From the NCBI GenBank assembly GCA_910583935.1, contig CAJTZM010000008.1, positions 40,087-97,695 of the forward strand: a DNA stretch of 57,609 nt, in the 5' to 3' direction. A program made the position numbers and the translations under genes. This document shows positions 40,451 to 49,337 of the stretch, in pieces (positions within the stretch are counted from its first letter, which is position 1; each line of letters starts with the position of its first letter). Source of the stretch: an uncultured Oscillospiraceae bacterium. Lineage in GTDB: Bacteria > Bacillota > Clostridia > Oscillospirales > Ruminococcaceae. A model generated the notes under the pieces. That model made no database searches. It had not been told where the DNA came from and saw only the letters and a program-made list of their open reading frames with translations.

Positions 40451-40896
40451 GGAATCTCTCCCTCCTTCCGGCGGCGGACACAGGTTTCCTGCAGGTCCTG
40501 GGCATCGCAAAAGCGCAGGCAGGGCAGATACAGCGAGGTACCAACGCTGTGGACCATCACCGACGCAAGGCCAAAGGGGAGCATATCCGGCGTGCGCAAA
40601 AGGGTAACGTATTGAATGTTTTCCAGCGGGATGACCCGGCGGCGGCTGTAAAACACACCGCAGTCCACAATCAGCTGTTCGCTGTGAAAAAAATAGGTGA
40701 GCTTTGTATACTTCAGCGGATAAAAAACACAGAAAAAGAACAGAAAGGCCACGCCGGTCAGGATTAAGGACAGGCGGCACCAGAAAGAAAAGTCGGACAG
40801 CAAAAGCGTCAGGAAAAAGCTGGCCAAAAAAGCCGCGGCAGCAGCGCGCAGCCGCCAGAGAAGCAAAGCGCGGGCAGGTAGAACGGTTTTGTTCAT
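40447..40896 (-). CDS. PH-domain membrane protein, YdbS-like
   Basis: A 149-residue protein with two membrane helices (about 9-60) and one bPH2 domain: YPLKYTKLTYFFHSEQLIVDCG, then FYSRRRVIPLENIQYVTLLRTP, and VMVHSVGTSLYLPCL. It is the typical small partner of the YdbT-type protein encoded next, with which it overlaps by 4 bases. Its start lies 4 bases after the tex stop, so it belongs to the tex operon. AAAAAGGAGTGAGCCA precedes the ATG. Confidence 0.88.
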   Translation of the reverse strand: MNKTVLPARALLLWRLRAAAAAFLASFFLTLLLSDFSFWCRLSLILTGVAFLFFFCVFYPLKYTKLTYFFHSEQLIVDCGVFYSRRRVIPLENIQYVTLLRTPDMLPFGLASVMVHSVGTSLYLPCLRFCDAQDLQETCVRRRKEGEIP

Positions 40897-40900
40897 TGGC

Positions 40901-43063
40901 TCACTCCTTTTTTGGACCGAAGGCCGGCTTTTTCATAGTCAGGGAAATGCGTTTTTTTCCAGGGTCCACACCCAGCACCCAGACGGTGACGATATCGCCG
41001 ACCTTTACCGCCTCGGAGGGATGGCGGATAAACCGGTCGCAGATCTGGGAGATATGGACTAAGCCATCCTGATGGACGCCGATATCCACAAACGCACCGA
41101 AATCAATGACGTTTCGGACGGTGCCTTGAAGCTCCATGCCCTCCCGCAGATCCTCTATGGAAAGAATATCGGTGCGCAGAAGGGGCGCCGGCAGCTCGTC
41201 TCGGGGATCCCGGCCCGGCTTTTTTAATTCGGCGACAATATCCCGCAGGGTGGGCAGGCCCACCTCCAGCTGGAGGGCCAGCTGCTCCAGCTGCCGGGCG
41301 TCCAGCTGCTGGAGGATTTCCGAGATCCGGCCGTTTTTCAGATCTGCTTCGGTGCACCCGCACAGGCGAAGAAGGCCTTTGGCCGCCTGGTAGCTTTCCG
41401 GGTGGACGGCAGTATTGTCCAAAAGCTCCTCGCTTTCGGGTACGCGCAGAAAACCGGCGCACTGCTCGTATACCTTTTTCCCCAGCTTATCGACCTTTTG
41501 CAGTTGCCTGCGGGAAGAGAAGGGCCCGTTTTCCTCCCGCCAGGCCACGATGTTTTTTGCCACCGAGAGGCGAATGCCCGCCACATGGCTTAAAAGGGAA
41601 AAGGAGGCGGTATTCAGGTCCACCCCCACTGTGTTAACGCAGCTTTCTACCACGCCGGAGAGGGTTTCATCCAGCCGGGCCTTGGGCATGTCGTGCTGGT
41701 ACTGGCCTACACCGATGGCCTTGGGGTCGATTTTGACCAGCTCTGCCAGAGGGTCTTGTAGGCGGCGGGCGATGGATACGGCGGAACGCAGCGACACATC
41801 GTATTGGGGAAATTCCTCCGCCGCCAGCTTAGAGGCGGAGTAGACCGACGCGCCCGCTTCGCTGACCACCATATAGGAGACCTTTTGGGGGATTTCCCGC
41901 AAAAGTCCGGCTACAAATACCTCCGATTCATGGGAGGCGGTCCCGTTGCCGATGGCGATGACGGTGACCCCGTGCTTTTCAATCAGCTGTTTACATTTTT
42001 CCTTGGCAGCCTCCACTTTATTCTGAGGCGGGGTGGGATAAATCACCGCAGTGTCCAGGACCTTTCCGGCGCCGTCGACCACCGCCAGCTTGCAGCCGGT
42101 GCGGTAGGCCGGGTCCAGGCCGAGGGTGACGGCGTTTTTCACCGGCGGCTGCATTAAAAGCTGCTGCAAATTTACGCCAAAAACCCGGATGGCCTGTTCG
42201 GCGGCCCGTTCGGTCAGGGCGCCGCGGATTTCCCGCTCTAGAGAAGGGAGGATCAGACGGGAGAATCCGTCGAAAGCGGCGTCCTGCACAAAGGCGGCGC
42301 AGGGGGTGTTTTCCTTAACAAAATCCCGGACAATGGTTTTTTTACAACGGTCAAAATCCGCTGTCAGCGAAACCTTTAAAAGGGATTCCCGTTCGCCTCG
42401 GTCGATAGCTAAAACCCGATGGGGCGCAATTTTCGCCACCGGCTCGGAATAATCGTGGTACATGGCGTAAACCAAATCCTGCGGGTCCTTTCCTTCGGTT
42501 TTTAAAACGCCGTGCATCAGCAAAAAGTTGCGGAGAGTTTTTCGCAGAGAGGCGGAATCGGAGACCATTTCCGCCACGATGTCCGCCGCGCCCTGTAAGG
42601 CCTCCTCTATGGAGGCAACCCCTTTTTCCGGATCCACGAAGGGCCTGGCCAGCTCCCGCGGCGAGGGGGAATCAGGCTCCTGGGCGAAAATCGCCTGGGC
42701 CAGCGGCTCCAGGCCCTTTTCCCGGGCGGACGAAGCGCGGGTGCGCCGTTTGGGCCGGAAGGGACGGTACAGATCCTCCACCTCTGCCAGCGTTGCCGCC
42801 AAAAGAATCTCCCGGCGCAGCGGCTCGTCTAATTTGTCCTGGCTTTCAATGGAGGCCAGAACCTCCTCCTTGCGCTTTTGAAGACCGCGCAGGTAGGCCA
42901 AGCGGTCCGAAAGCTCCCGCAAAAGCTGATCGTCCAGGGAACCGGTCATCTCCTTGCGGTACCGGGCGATAAAAGGGATGGTATTTCCCTGGTCGATTAA
43001 GTCAATGGTGTTTTGGACCTGCTGCGGCTGTAGACGGAATTCTTCCGCCAGGCGATGGGTCAT
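40901..43063 (-). CDS. tex: Tex family transcription accessory / RNA-binding protein
   Basis: A 720-residue Tex protein. Order: N-terminal helices with QVQNTIDLIDQGNTIPFIAR and RKEMTGSLDD; a YqgF/RNase-H-like domain beginning LGLDPAYRTGCKLAVVDG; helix-hairpin-helix region with NTASFSLLSHVAGI and KNIVAWREENGPF; and a C-terminal S1 RNA-binding domain, GTVRNVIDFGAFVDIGVHQD. Tex is universal in this shape and linked to RNA and transcription complexes. I chose ATG 43063, giving the usual MTHRLAEEF start; TTG 43102 is an alternative. It leads a tex-PH-PH operon. Confidence 0.94.
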   Translation of the reverse strand: MTHRLAEEFRLQPQQVQNTIDLIDQGNTIPFIARYRKEMTGSLDDQLLRELSDRLAYLRGLQKRKEEVLASIESQDKLDEPLRREILLAATLAEVEDLYRPFRPKRRTRASSAREKGLEPLAQAIFAQEPDSPSPRELARPFVDPEKGVASIEEALQGAADIVAEMVSDSASLRKTLRNFLLMHGVLKTEGKDPQDLVYAMYHDYSEPVAKIAPHRVLAIDRGERESLLKVSLTADFDRCKKTIVRDFVKENTPCAAFVQDAAFDGFSRLILPSLEREIRGALTERAAEQAIRVFGVNLQQLLMQPPVKNAVTLGLDPAYRTGCKLAVVDGAGKVLDTAVIYPTPPQNKVEAAKEKCKQLIEKHGVTVIAIGNGTASHESEVFVAGLLREIPQKVSYMVVSEAGASVYSASKLAAEEFPQYDVSLRSAVSIARRLQDPLAELVKIDPKAIGVGQYQHDMPKARLDETLSGVVESCVNTVGVDLNTASFSLLSHVAGIRLSVAKNIVAWREENGPFSSRRQLQKVDKLGKKVYEQCAGFLRVPESEELLDNTAVHPESYQAAKGLLRLCGCTEADLKNGRISEILQQLDARQLEQLALQLEVGLPTLRDIVAELKKPGRDPRDELPAPLLRTDILSIEDLREGMELQGTVRNVIDFGAFVDIGVHQDGLVHISQICDRFIRHPSEAVKVGDIVTVWVLGVDPGKKRISLTMKKPAFGPKKE

Positions 43064-43159
43064 ATCCAAAGCGAAAAGCCTTCTTTCTGTTTGTTCTGGC
43101 AAAGGAAAAGATACAATCCCTCTGCGAGGCGATAAGGCGCCTTTCAGTATTATTTTATA

Positions 43160-43168
43160 ATTATAGCA
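43160..43168 (-). promoter_or_regulatory. Extended -10 promoter for tex
   Basis: Minus strand TGCTATAAT, about 95 bases before the tex ATG. Confidence 0.5.
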
Positions 43169-43212
43169 TATTTATAGGGAAAAAAGAAGAAAAAAGCGCT
43201 GTCACATGCGCA

Positions 43213-43241
43213 TTGACAAACGATGAAGGGTGCAATACAAT
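43213..43241 (+). promoter_or_regulatory. Promoter for glutaredoxin-like gene
   Basis: -35 TTGACA (43213-43218), 17-base spacer, -10 TACAAT (43236-43241). The start codon is only 20 bases downstream, so the leader is very short. Confidence 0.8.
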
Positions 43242-43261
43242 AGAAAAAAGGAGTGATCTGG

Positions 43262-43525
43262 ATGAAGAAAGTAATCGTATACGGCAGCCCTATGTGTCCG
43301 GATTGTGTAGAGGCAAAGAAGGTGCTGGATGAAGCGCACATCCGGTACGGCTATGTGGACGTTACCGCTGGCATGGCGCATCTGAAAAAATTTCTGAACC
43401 TGCGCGACAGCCGGCCGGAGTTTGATTCGGTCAAGGCGGAAGGGAAAATCGGCATCCCCTGTTTTCTGGTGGATGACAAGGACCTTTATATCATGCTACC
43501 AGAGGATCTTGACGTACTGCGATAA
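43262..43525 (+). CDS. Glutaredoxin-like protein
   Basis: An 87-residue thioredoxin-fold protein. The active site is CPDC at about 12-15 (YGSPMCPDCVEAKKVL) and the cis-proline loop is GKIGIPCFLVDD, which also has an extra Cys beside the Pro. YGYVDVTAGMAHLKKFLNLRDSRPEFD is typical of a clostridial glutaredoxin-like family. It probably reduces disulfides or carries iron-sulfur. ATG 43262 has AAAAAAGGAG 8 bases before; GTG 43253 overlaps that site. It is a single gene with its own terminator, divergent from tex. Confidence 0.88.
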   Translation: MKKVIVYGSPMCPDCVEAKKVLDEAHIRYGYVDVTAGMAHLKKFLNLRDSRPEFDSVKAEGKIGIPCFLVDDKDLYIMLPEDLDVLR

Positions 43526-43532
43526 ATGCAAA

Positions 43533-43578
43533 TAAAGAAAAGCCTTTGTCCCATTCCGGACAGAGGCTTTTCTTTATT
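43533..43578. terminator. Bidirectional terminator
   Basis: AAGAAAAGCCTTTGTCC and GGACAGAGGCTTTTCTT form a long stem with loop CATTCC (43535-43575), one mismatch, between convergent genes. Confidence 0.9.
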
Positions 43579-43586
43579 ATGCTGTC

Positions 43587-45614
43587 TCAGCGGCTATTTT
43601 GTCCTGATTGGGATGAAAAGAAAGTGATCCCCTCGGTCTGGCTGAGCGCAATCCCGTCTTCACCGATTTGAGCGACGGTGAAGACATCGCCTTCCGCCAA
43701 AGAGGAAAGGGAAATTTTCAAGGCGTTGGCGGAAATGTATTCGGTGTCTACCGGCTTTTGATTGATGCAGACGCGGCTAAAAGGGGTGAACCGGTCGCCG
43801 AAGACATACAAAGCATCCCCCAAAAGGCGGCAGCGCTCCAGCACAATGGGAGCGGTTCCCATCCGCATATTCGCCGGACTGTAGCCGCCGGATGCGCCAA
43901 AAACCGCCTGTTCGCCATAAAGCATGTCGTATTCCAGCATCTCCAGGTATTCCTGATATTGGGGATTATCCTGAAAGCTTTGGTGGAAGCTGTTAATTAG
44001 GCCGTTTTGGACCCTGATCTGCTGTAAAACAAAGGAGGAAAGCTGGTAGGCCTCCAGATCCTGATCCTGTTTTTCCAGGCCGATATTGTCCCAGACAACG
44101 TATTCCGTTTGTAAAAGGCCGCCCTGAGCCATATGCTCCTCCGCAGCGGAGATCGCAGGAAGATGGTCGCCATAAAGCACTAGGACGGTGGGCTCACCCA
44201 AGGATTCCAATGTCTGGATGAGCGAATATACAAAGGCGTCGACCTCATAAAGCTGATTGACGTAATAGGAAAACGGCGTTTGCTCCTCTTCGGAAAGAAC
44301 CTCGCTGATAACGGTGACAGGCTGATCCTCCCCCAAAGGTTCGGAGGGGTATTTCCCGTGGGGCTGAACGGAAATGGCATAGACAAAATCCCGCTGTTCA
44401 GTGGAAAGAAGGGACTTTACGATTTCAGTGGTCAGGATACTGTCCTTGGCCCAGCCCAGGGGATTTTTATCCACGTGGTTCATGTATTCCAAGGAAGTAA
44501 AGGTGTCAAAGCCCAAATGGGGGAACACCAGATGCCGGTCGTAAAAGGTACCGGTATTATTGTGGAGAACGTGGGCGCCGAACCCCAGCTCCTTTAGATT
44601 ATAGGCGATGCTCTCGCAGGCTGTTTGCTGAAGGACGGTGGTGTAGGGGTATTCGCCGGGACCAAAATAATCCAGGTTCATGCCGGTCAATACCTCGAAT
44701 TCGGTGTTGGCGGTGCCTGCGCCGATAGCTGGGACAGACAGATAGCCGCTGGTGTACTGCTTTTTGAGGCTGGAAAATACCGGCACCGGATTTTCGGAGT
44801 AGGCTATATCACCCAGGCGGTTCGGATCGATAAAGGACTCCAGCTGGACGAAAATGACGTTGGGCCGCAGGTCGGATTCAGCAGGATCAGCGGGTTCTTC
44901 CCGCTGATCGGAGGAGGGGCGCCCCTCCTCCGATTCCTCCTCAATCTGCTGCGCCAGACTGGCCATGACCTCGGCAGCATAATCCTGGGGTCTGCCTATG
45001 CCTGTATCCAGGAAGCTGACGGTAAAGCAGTAGGCAAATCCGTATTTTTTATAGGCCTCGGATAAATTGGCAAAGCTGGCGGAGGTGGCGTCGGCCTGGA
45101 CGCAGAAGCGAATTAGCACAAGGGCGGCTGTCGCTGTCATAGCGATGGAAATGAAGGCGCTGCGGTATAGGGCACGGTGCCGGGGGGCTTTTAAAAAGAT
45201 CAGCACGATTCCCACGATGACGACCAAAAAGGCTAGGAAGATCAACGCCATCTGCAGTGGGGTCAGATAAATTTTCAGGATGCTGAAGACTGGTTTCAGG
45301 ATATAAAAATCAATGGCGGCCAAAGGAGTGGAACGGTAGCCCAACAAGATAAAGTTGGTGATGGAAAGGCCCAGCCAGACAGTAGAGACGAGGCAGAGCA
45401 TAAAAATCCGGCGGCTGACCAGCAGGGACAAAAGCAGAGTGGAGAGAATAACCAGCATATTGCAAAGAAAATAGACCGGATGCAGCAGCAGGAAGCCCAG
45501 CCCCTCTCCAACAGACTGGCGGCCTAGCATCTCCATGATAGCGCCCAGCAAAAACGCCAATACAACGCACAAAAAAGGCGGGCGGCTCCATATCCAGCTT
45601 ACGATTTTTTTCAT
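43587..45614 (-). CDS. LTA-synthase-family membrane sulfatase
   Basis: A 675-residue protein with five N-terminal membrane helices (about 8-180) and an extracellular sulfatase-type domain, as in lipoteichoic acid synthases. Domain marks are NVIFVQLESFIDPN (metal Glu), AGTANTEFEVLTG with the catalytic Thr, HNNTGTFYDRH, SVQPHGKYPSEP and VLYGDHLPAI (metal Asp-His). After about residue 590 there is a strand-rich C-terminal extension not found in basic LtaS. It would polymerise or add glycerol-phosphate units to a glycolipid. ATG 45614 is chosen; ATG 45632 is possible. No other teichoic acid gene is near. Confidence 0.9.
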   Translation of the reverse strand: MKKIVSWIWSRPPFLCVVLAFLLGAIMEMLGRQSVGEGLGFLLLHPVYFLCNMLVILSTLLLSLLVSRRIFMLCLVSTVWLGLSITNFILLGYRSTPLAAIDFYILKPVFSILKIYLTPLQMALIFLAFLVVIVGIVLIFLKAPRHRALYRSAFISIAMTATAALVLIRFCVQADATSASFANLSEAYKKYGFAYCFTVSFLDTGIGRPQDYAAEVMASLAQQIEEESEEGRPSSDQREEPADPAESDLRPNVIFVQLESFIDPNRLGDIAYSENPVPVFSSLKKQYTSGYLSVPAIGAGTANTEFEVLTGMNLDYFGPGEYPYTTVLQQTACESIAYNLKELGFGAHVLHNNTGTFYDRHLVFPHLGFDTFTSLEYMNHVDKNPLGWAKDSILTTEIVKSLLSTEQRDFVYAISVQPHGKYPSEPLGEDQPVTVISEVLSEEEQTPFSYYVNQLYEVDAFVYSLIQTLESLGEPTVLVLYGDHLPAISAAEEHMAQGGLLQTEYVVWDNIGLEKQDQDLEAYQLSSFVLQQIRVQNGLINSFHQSFQDNPQYQEYLEMLEYDMLYGEQAVFGASGGYSPANMRMGTAPIVLERCRLLGDALYVFGDRFTPFSRVCINQKPVDTEYISANALKISLSSLAEGDVFTVAQIGEDGIALSQTEGITFFSSQSGQNSR

Positions 45615-45807
45615 TGGACAATCACTTTCCATTCCATATTCCGAATCCCCGTTATTCCGTCGGACGCCTCGCTCCATTGTCCGACAGAGGATTTTTGCAG
45701 CGTCTGTCAAATCTCCGCGCAGCTTGTCTTCTTAAAGAAAACGAGGCGGAAGGGATTTTTGTTTCAAAAAGCCCGCCGGTCAGGCGAAGATCTGGACAAA
45801 GGGCGGA

Positions 45808-47061
45808 TTAATCTGCGCTTTTACGGCTGAGGCTGTCTTCCGTACAGGCGAGGATGGTTTCCAGATAATCACCCCAAACGGTATCCGCAGCATATTCCCG
45901 AAGCAAGGCCGCGTCGCTGCGGTCAATCGTCATGAGCGAACCGCCAAAGTAACAGACGTTTGCTCTGGCGCTCAGATCACACAGGCGCGAGAGAAGCTCT
46001 CGGTCATCGGTTACGCCGGACAGGATCTTTTCGGCCTGTGCAAAGGAACGGTCGTAGAAAAACTGGTATCCAAATTCTGCATAATTTAAAAGGTTTTGAT
46101 CTTTACAGCCAGTGGCCGTAGCATAGCCGGAAACATCCGTTGCCTGGGCATCATATGCCCATTGACCGCCGTTTACCGTCAGCCTTCCGTAACGGTGGGG
46201 ATACACGGCAAGGCTTCCGCCGGCAATATCGGTGACTGCATCTTCCTGCGCGATGTGCTGAAGGTGCATATGCCCGCTCAGGTAAAGATCACCGCCATAT
46301 TGCTTGACCAGCGACAAAATTTCATCGCTGTTGCCCATGATGTAGCCGATGTTAAACCGTTCGTTGTGCATCAGCAGATTGTGGTGCCCGGCCAGAAGGG
46401 GATAGGCCCCGGCTCGCCTGCAGCGCCTAAGCTGGGATTTTAACCAGCGCATGGTGCCGTCGCTCAGCTGTCCGAGACTGGAGCCGTACTGAAAGTTGGT
46501 ATCCAGCATAAAAATCCAGGTGCCTTTTCCCGTATCATAAACATAGGAAAGGGAATGCTCGTCGTAGGAAAGGCCGCCGCTGTAGCCAAATTCCGCGTAA
46601 ATTTTTCGAAACTCCTCTGCGGTGACAGAGGGCGCCTCCACCGGTTCTCCCTCAGGAAGAATATAGGCCCTGGAGCAGATATCGTGGTTGCCCGGCACGA
46701 CCAGTACCTGAAGTCCGGCGGCGGTAAGGCCGGACAGGCGCTGTGCCAACGCCTCGTGAGACGCTTTTGCGCCGACAAAGGTCAGGTCACCGGTAAGCAG
46801 GATGTAATCCGGCCTTTCTCCAAGCATTTGGTCCATAAACGCGTCCAGAATATCGTCCAGATACTGCATCTGCTTGCCGCTGCCGTTGTTCTCACTGTCC
46901 TGCCGGAAGGTTCCGGTATAAGCGTAGGCATCCCGGCCGGCAAAATGCAGGTCTGTCGCCGTTACAATCGAGACCGGCGCGGCTTTTGCTTGCTTGGCAC
47001 ATCCGGGCAAAAGGGACAAAAGCAGCGTCATAGCCAGGAAAAAGGGTATTCTTTTTGTCAT
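45808..47061 (-). CDS. Calcineurin-type metallophosphoesterase lipoprotein
   Basis: A 417-residue exported protein with lipobox LLPGC (Cys at about 21), so it is likely anchored to the outer face of the membrane. Phosphoesterase motifs follow in order: TATDLHFAG, YILLTGDLTFVG, VVPGNHDI, LLAGHHNLLM and LSGHMHLQH, all metal ligands intact. The C-terminal 130 residues form a separate helical domain. The substrate is unknown; such enzymes often act on phosphodiesters in the wall or on nucleotides. AAAGGGGAGCTTTAAA precedes the ATG. It follows the ribosomal rplM-rpsI operon but is separated by a terminator. Confidence 0.9.
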   Translation of the reverse strand: MTKRIPFFLAMTLLLSLLPGCAKQAKAAPVSIVTATDLHFAGRDAYAYTGTFRQDSENNGSGKQMQYLDDILDAFMDQMLGERPDYILLTGDLTFVGAKASHEALAQRLSGLTAAGLQVLVVPGNHDICSRAYILPEGEPVEAPSVTAEEFRKIYAEFGYSGGLSYDEHSLSYVYDTGKGTWIFMLDTNFQYGSSLGQLSDGTMRWLKSQLRRCRRAGAYPLLAGHHNLLMHNERFNIGYIMGNSDEILSLVKQYGGDLYLSGHMHLQHIAQEDAVTDIAGGSLAVYPHRYGRLTVNGGQWAYDAQATDVSGYATATGCKDQNLLNYAEFGYQFFYDRSFAQAEKILSGVTDDRELLSRLCDLSARANVCYFGGSLMTIDRSDAALLREYAADTVWGDYLETILACTEDSLSRKSAD

Positions 47062-47182
47062 TTTAAAGCTCCCCTTTCTGGGCCGTCCTTACAGCTATTA
47101 TACAATAGTTGGAAAGCAAAATCCAGATGCTTTTTCTTTCCATATCCGATGGGCAGGGATCTTTTTAGGTGAAGTGCAAGGC

Positions 47183-47226
47183 AAAAAAGGAAGCCCCTTT
47201 TTTGCAAAAGGGACTTCCTTTTTTCT
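47183..47226 (-). terminator. Terminator of the rplM-rpsI operon
   Basis: AAAAAAGGAAG and CTTCCTTTTTT arms with inner CCCTTTT/AAAAGGG pairing, between rpsI and the phosphoesterase gene. Confidence 0.9.
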
Positions 47227-47251
47227 GCACATTTTTCGTTTGCCGAAAAAA

Positions 47252-47656
47252 CTATCTCTTGGAGAACTGAGGTGCGCGTCGGGCCGCCTTGAGTCCGTAC
47301 TTTTTGCGCTCCTTCATACGGGGATCACGCATTAAAAAGCCCGCCTTTTTCAAAACAGGACGGTAAGCCTCCTCGTTGACCTGCAAAAGCGCTCTGGAAA
47401 GACCGTGACGGATAGCGCCGGCCTGGCCGGAAATACCGCCGCCGGCTACGTTGCATTCAATATCGAAACGGCCTAAGGTATCGGTCAGCTCCATGGGCTG
47501 GCGAACAATCAGCTTTAAGGTTTCCAGGCCAAAATAATCGTCGATATCCCGGCCGTTGATCTTAATAGAGCCAGTGCCGTTGGCATATACGCGAACGCGG
47601 GCGACAGAATGCTTTCTTCTGCCGGTGCCGTAGAAATAAGGTTTCGAATCGTACAT
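47252..47656 (-). CDS. rpsI: 30S ribosomal protein S9
   Basis: A 134-residue ribosomal protein at the head-shoulder side of the small subunit; its C-terminal tail reaches P-site tRNA. Typical wording: YGTGRRKHSVARVRV, NVAGGGISGQAGAIRHGLSRAL, and the closing basic tail MKERKKYGLKAARRAPQFSKR ending with Lys-Arg. Full length. GGGAGGAGGCAAAATT precedes the ATG. It follows rplM by 21 bases. Confidence 0.98.
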   Translation of the reverse strand: MYDSKPYFYGTGRRKHSVARVRVYANGTGSIKINGRDIDDYFGLETLKLIVRQPMELTDTLGRFDIECNVAGGGISGQAGAIRHGLSRALLQVNEEAYRPVLKKAGFLMRDPRMKERKKYGLKAARRAPQFSKR

Positions 47657-47677
47657 AATTTTGCCTCCTCCCGTGTA

Positions 47678-48106
47678 TTATAAAGTCCAATTTTCCGGCT
47701 TCTGTGCCGCGTGGGTATGCTCGCTGCCGCGAAATACCCGGCACCGGGTCAGAGCAGAACGGCCCAGACTGTTGCCGGGCAGCATACCCTTAACGGCCAG
47801 CAGCATGGCCTTTTCTGGGTTTTCGCTCATCAATTTGGCGTACTGGACCTCTTTCAGGCCGCCTACCCAGCCGGAATGATGGCGGTAATACTTCTGCTCG
47901 AGCTTTTTGCCGGTCAAAACGGCCTTTTCTGCGTTGAGGATGATCACATGATCACCGCAGTCGGCGTGGGGGGCAAAATCTACTTTGTGCTTGCCGCGCA
48001 GTATATGGGCGGCAACGGTCGCGGTGCGGCCGAGCGGTTTGTCAGCCGCGTCGAGAATATACCATTTACGGGTCATCTCGCCGGCTTTCGGCATGGTGGT
48101 CGACAT
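47678..48106 (-). CDS. rplM: 50S ribosomal protein L13
   Basis: A 142-residue large-subunit assembly protein. Typical segments are RKWYILDAADKPLGRTATVAAHILRG-type N-terminus, FAPHADCGDHVIILNAEKAVLTG, YYRHHSGWVGGLKEV, and GMLPGNSLGR. The ATG at 48106 has CAGGAGGGAAATATT upstream; a longer frame to 48136 is rejected. It starts the rplM-rpsI operon, found together in nearly all bacteria. Confidence 0.98.
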   Translation of the reverse strand: MSTTMPKAGEMTRKWYILDAADKPLGRTATVAAHILRGKHKVDFAPHADCGDHVIILNAEKAVLTGKKLEQKYYRHHSGWVGGLKEVQYAKLMSENPEKAMLLAVKGMLPGNSLGRSALTRCRVFRGSEHTHAAQKPENWTL

Positions 48107-48119
48107 AATATTTCCCTCC

Positions 48120-48200
48120 TGTAATTGATGCTTCATTTATGTTTCAGGTCACACAAACTACTGTTTTCTGCCGAAAAGGCCCATCTGGGCCGATGACAGC
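48120..48200 (-). promoter_or_regulatory. Candidate L13 leader RNA
   Basis: The rplM transcript carries a leader of about 95 bases. It forms a hairpin GGCCCA/GGGCC near 48180-48192 inside a CTG.../...CAG outer pairing, then an AAACAGTAGTTTGTGTG segment (ACA/TGT pairing). Firmicutes use such a leader (L13_leader) for feedback by L13; structure agreement here is only roughly judged. Confidence 0.5.
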
Positions 48201-48207
48201 AAATATC

Positions 48208-48236
48208 ATTATAGTTGCAGAAAAGAGGATTGTCAA
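48208..48236 (-). promoter_or_regulatory. Consensus promoter for rplM-rpsI
   Basis: Minus strand -35 TTGACA (48236-48231), 17-base spacer, -10 TATAAT (48213-48208), both perfect. Confidence 0.9.
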
Positions 48237-48433
48237 CCTTTTTTCGCAAAAATTTAATTTAGTTTCTGTAATCTCTTAAAATCTCCAGAAATCTCTTTTA
48301 ATCTTTCGTTTTCTCATATCCTATTTTTCGTTTTTCCATTGCGGTTTCCAAAAGAAAAAAGTAAAATAGGAAAAAGCGGTTTCGCAAGGGCGTGCGGCAT
48401 TTTGGGCCGAAGATTACACAAAGGCGGGATAAT

Positions 48434-49144
48434 ATGCAGCGGATCATGGGATATATGCGCAAAGCGGTTCAGGAATATGGGATGATCGAGCCGGGCGACC
48501 GGATCGCCGTAGGGATCAGCGGTGGAAAGGATTCGCTGGCGCTGGCGGCGGGCTTGGCGGGGCTTAGAAGATTTATCGGCATCCCCTTTGAGCTGGTGGG
48601 AATCACGCTGGACCCGGGGTGGGAAGGCCGGTGTACCGATTATGGGCCGGTTGCCGGGCTTTGTGCAGACTGGAAAATAGAATACCATGTGCTAAAAACT
48701 GAGATCGGTCCCATTGTGTTCCAGGCTAGGGAGGAATCAAACCCGTGCAGTCTGTGCGCCCGGATGCGTCGAGGCGCTCTGCATGACGCGGCGAAGGAGT
48801 TTGGCTGCAACAAAATTGCCCTAGGACATCATTATGACGACGCGGTGGAAACCTTTGTCATGAATCTGTTTCAGGAGGGGCGAATCGGCTGTTTTTCGCC
48901 AGTAACCTATCTTTCCCGCAAGGATCTGACCATGGTCCGGCCGCTGATATTCGCGCCGGAGCAAGAAATTGCCTCGGCGGTGCGGAAAGCGGGATATCCG
49001 GTGGTGAAAAGCCAATGTCCGGTGGATGGATCCACCCGGCGGGAATGGACCAAAAATTGGCTGCGGCAGATGGAAAAGGAGCACAGGGGCATCACCCAGC
49101 GGCTGTTCGGCGCTATGAAGCGGGGACATGTTTCCGGCTGGTGA
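48434..49144 (+). CDS. TtcA-like PP-loop ATPase, tRNA 2-thiocytidine biosynthesis family
   Basis: A 236-residue PP-loop enzyme. The ATP-binding loop is GISGGKDSLAL (about 32-42). NPCSLCARMRRGAL holds a Cys-x2-Cys pair, as TtcA uses to bind iron-sulfur, and LGHHYDDAVETFVMNLF is a TtcA hallmark. An additional Cys lies in VKSQCPVDGS. The family adds sulfur to cytidine 32 in tRNA, but clostridial members are often only annotated as TtcA-like. ATG 48434 is chosen with AAAGGCGGG before it; a start at 48392 is less likely. Confidence 0.88.
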   Translation: MQRIMGYMRKAVQEYGMIEPGDRIAVGISGGKDSLALAAGLAGLRRFIGIPFELVGITLDPGWEGRCTDYGPVAGLCADWKIEYHVLKTEIGPIVFQAREESNPCSLCARMRRGALHDAAKEFGCNKIALGHHYDDAVETFVMNLFQEGRIGCFSPVTYLSRKDLTMVRPLIFAPEQEIASAVRKAGYPVVKSQCPVDGSTRREWTKNWLRQMEKEHRGITQRLFGAMKRGHVSGW

Positions 49145-49151
49145 GCAGAAC

Positions 49152-49192
49152 AAAAAGAGCCTGGCAGAATAACCGCCAGGCTCTTTTTGCGT
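49152..49192. terminator. Bidirectional terminator
   Basis: AAAAAGAGCCTGGC with GCCAGGCTCTTTTT (49157-49191), one G-extra in the loop side, between the TtcA-like gene and the convergent small gene. Confidence 0.92.
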
Positions 49193-49202
49193 ATGTTGCT
49201 TT

Positions 49203-49337
49203 TTACCGTTGGCTGCAGGGCTTTTCCGTTTCATAGTAGAAAATAAAATCGTCTACATCGCCGGCGACCTGAAACCAGGAGGGCTTCAAGGGTTCCGGGA
49301 TCTTTGTATCTTCCTGCAAAACAGGGTCGTAATGCAC
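49203..49337 (-). CDS. Small protein of 44 residues, unknown
   Basis: GTG start at 49337 with a near-perfect GAAGGAGGGGA site upstream, and TAA at 49205-49203. The product begins MHYDPVLQEDTKIPEPLKPS and ends with WFQVAGDVDDFIFYYE and a polar tail. It is acidic, with no membrane segment. Codon use follows the neighbours. The 15-base space between site and body of the gene, the shared terminator directly after the stop, and lack of any other gene between TtcA and MATE genes support that it is real. Family unknown. Confidence 0.65.
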   Translation of the reverse strand: MHYDPVLQEDTKIPEPLKPSWFQVAGDVDDFIFYYETEKPCSQR

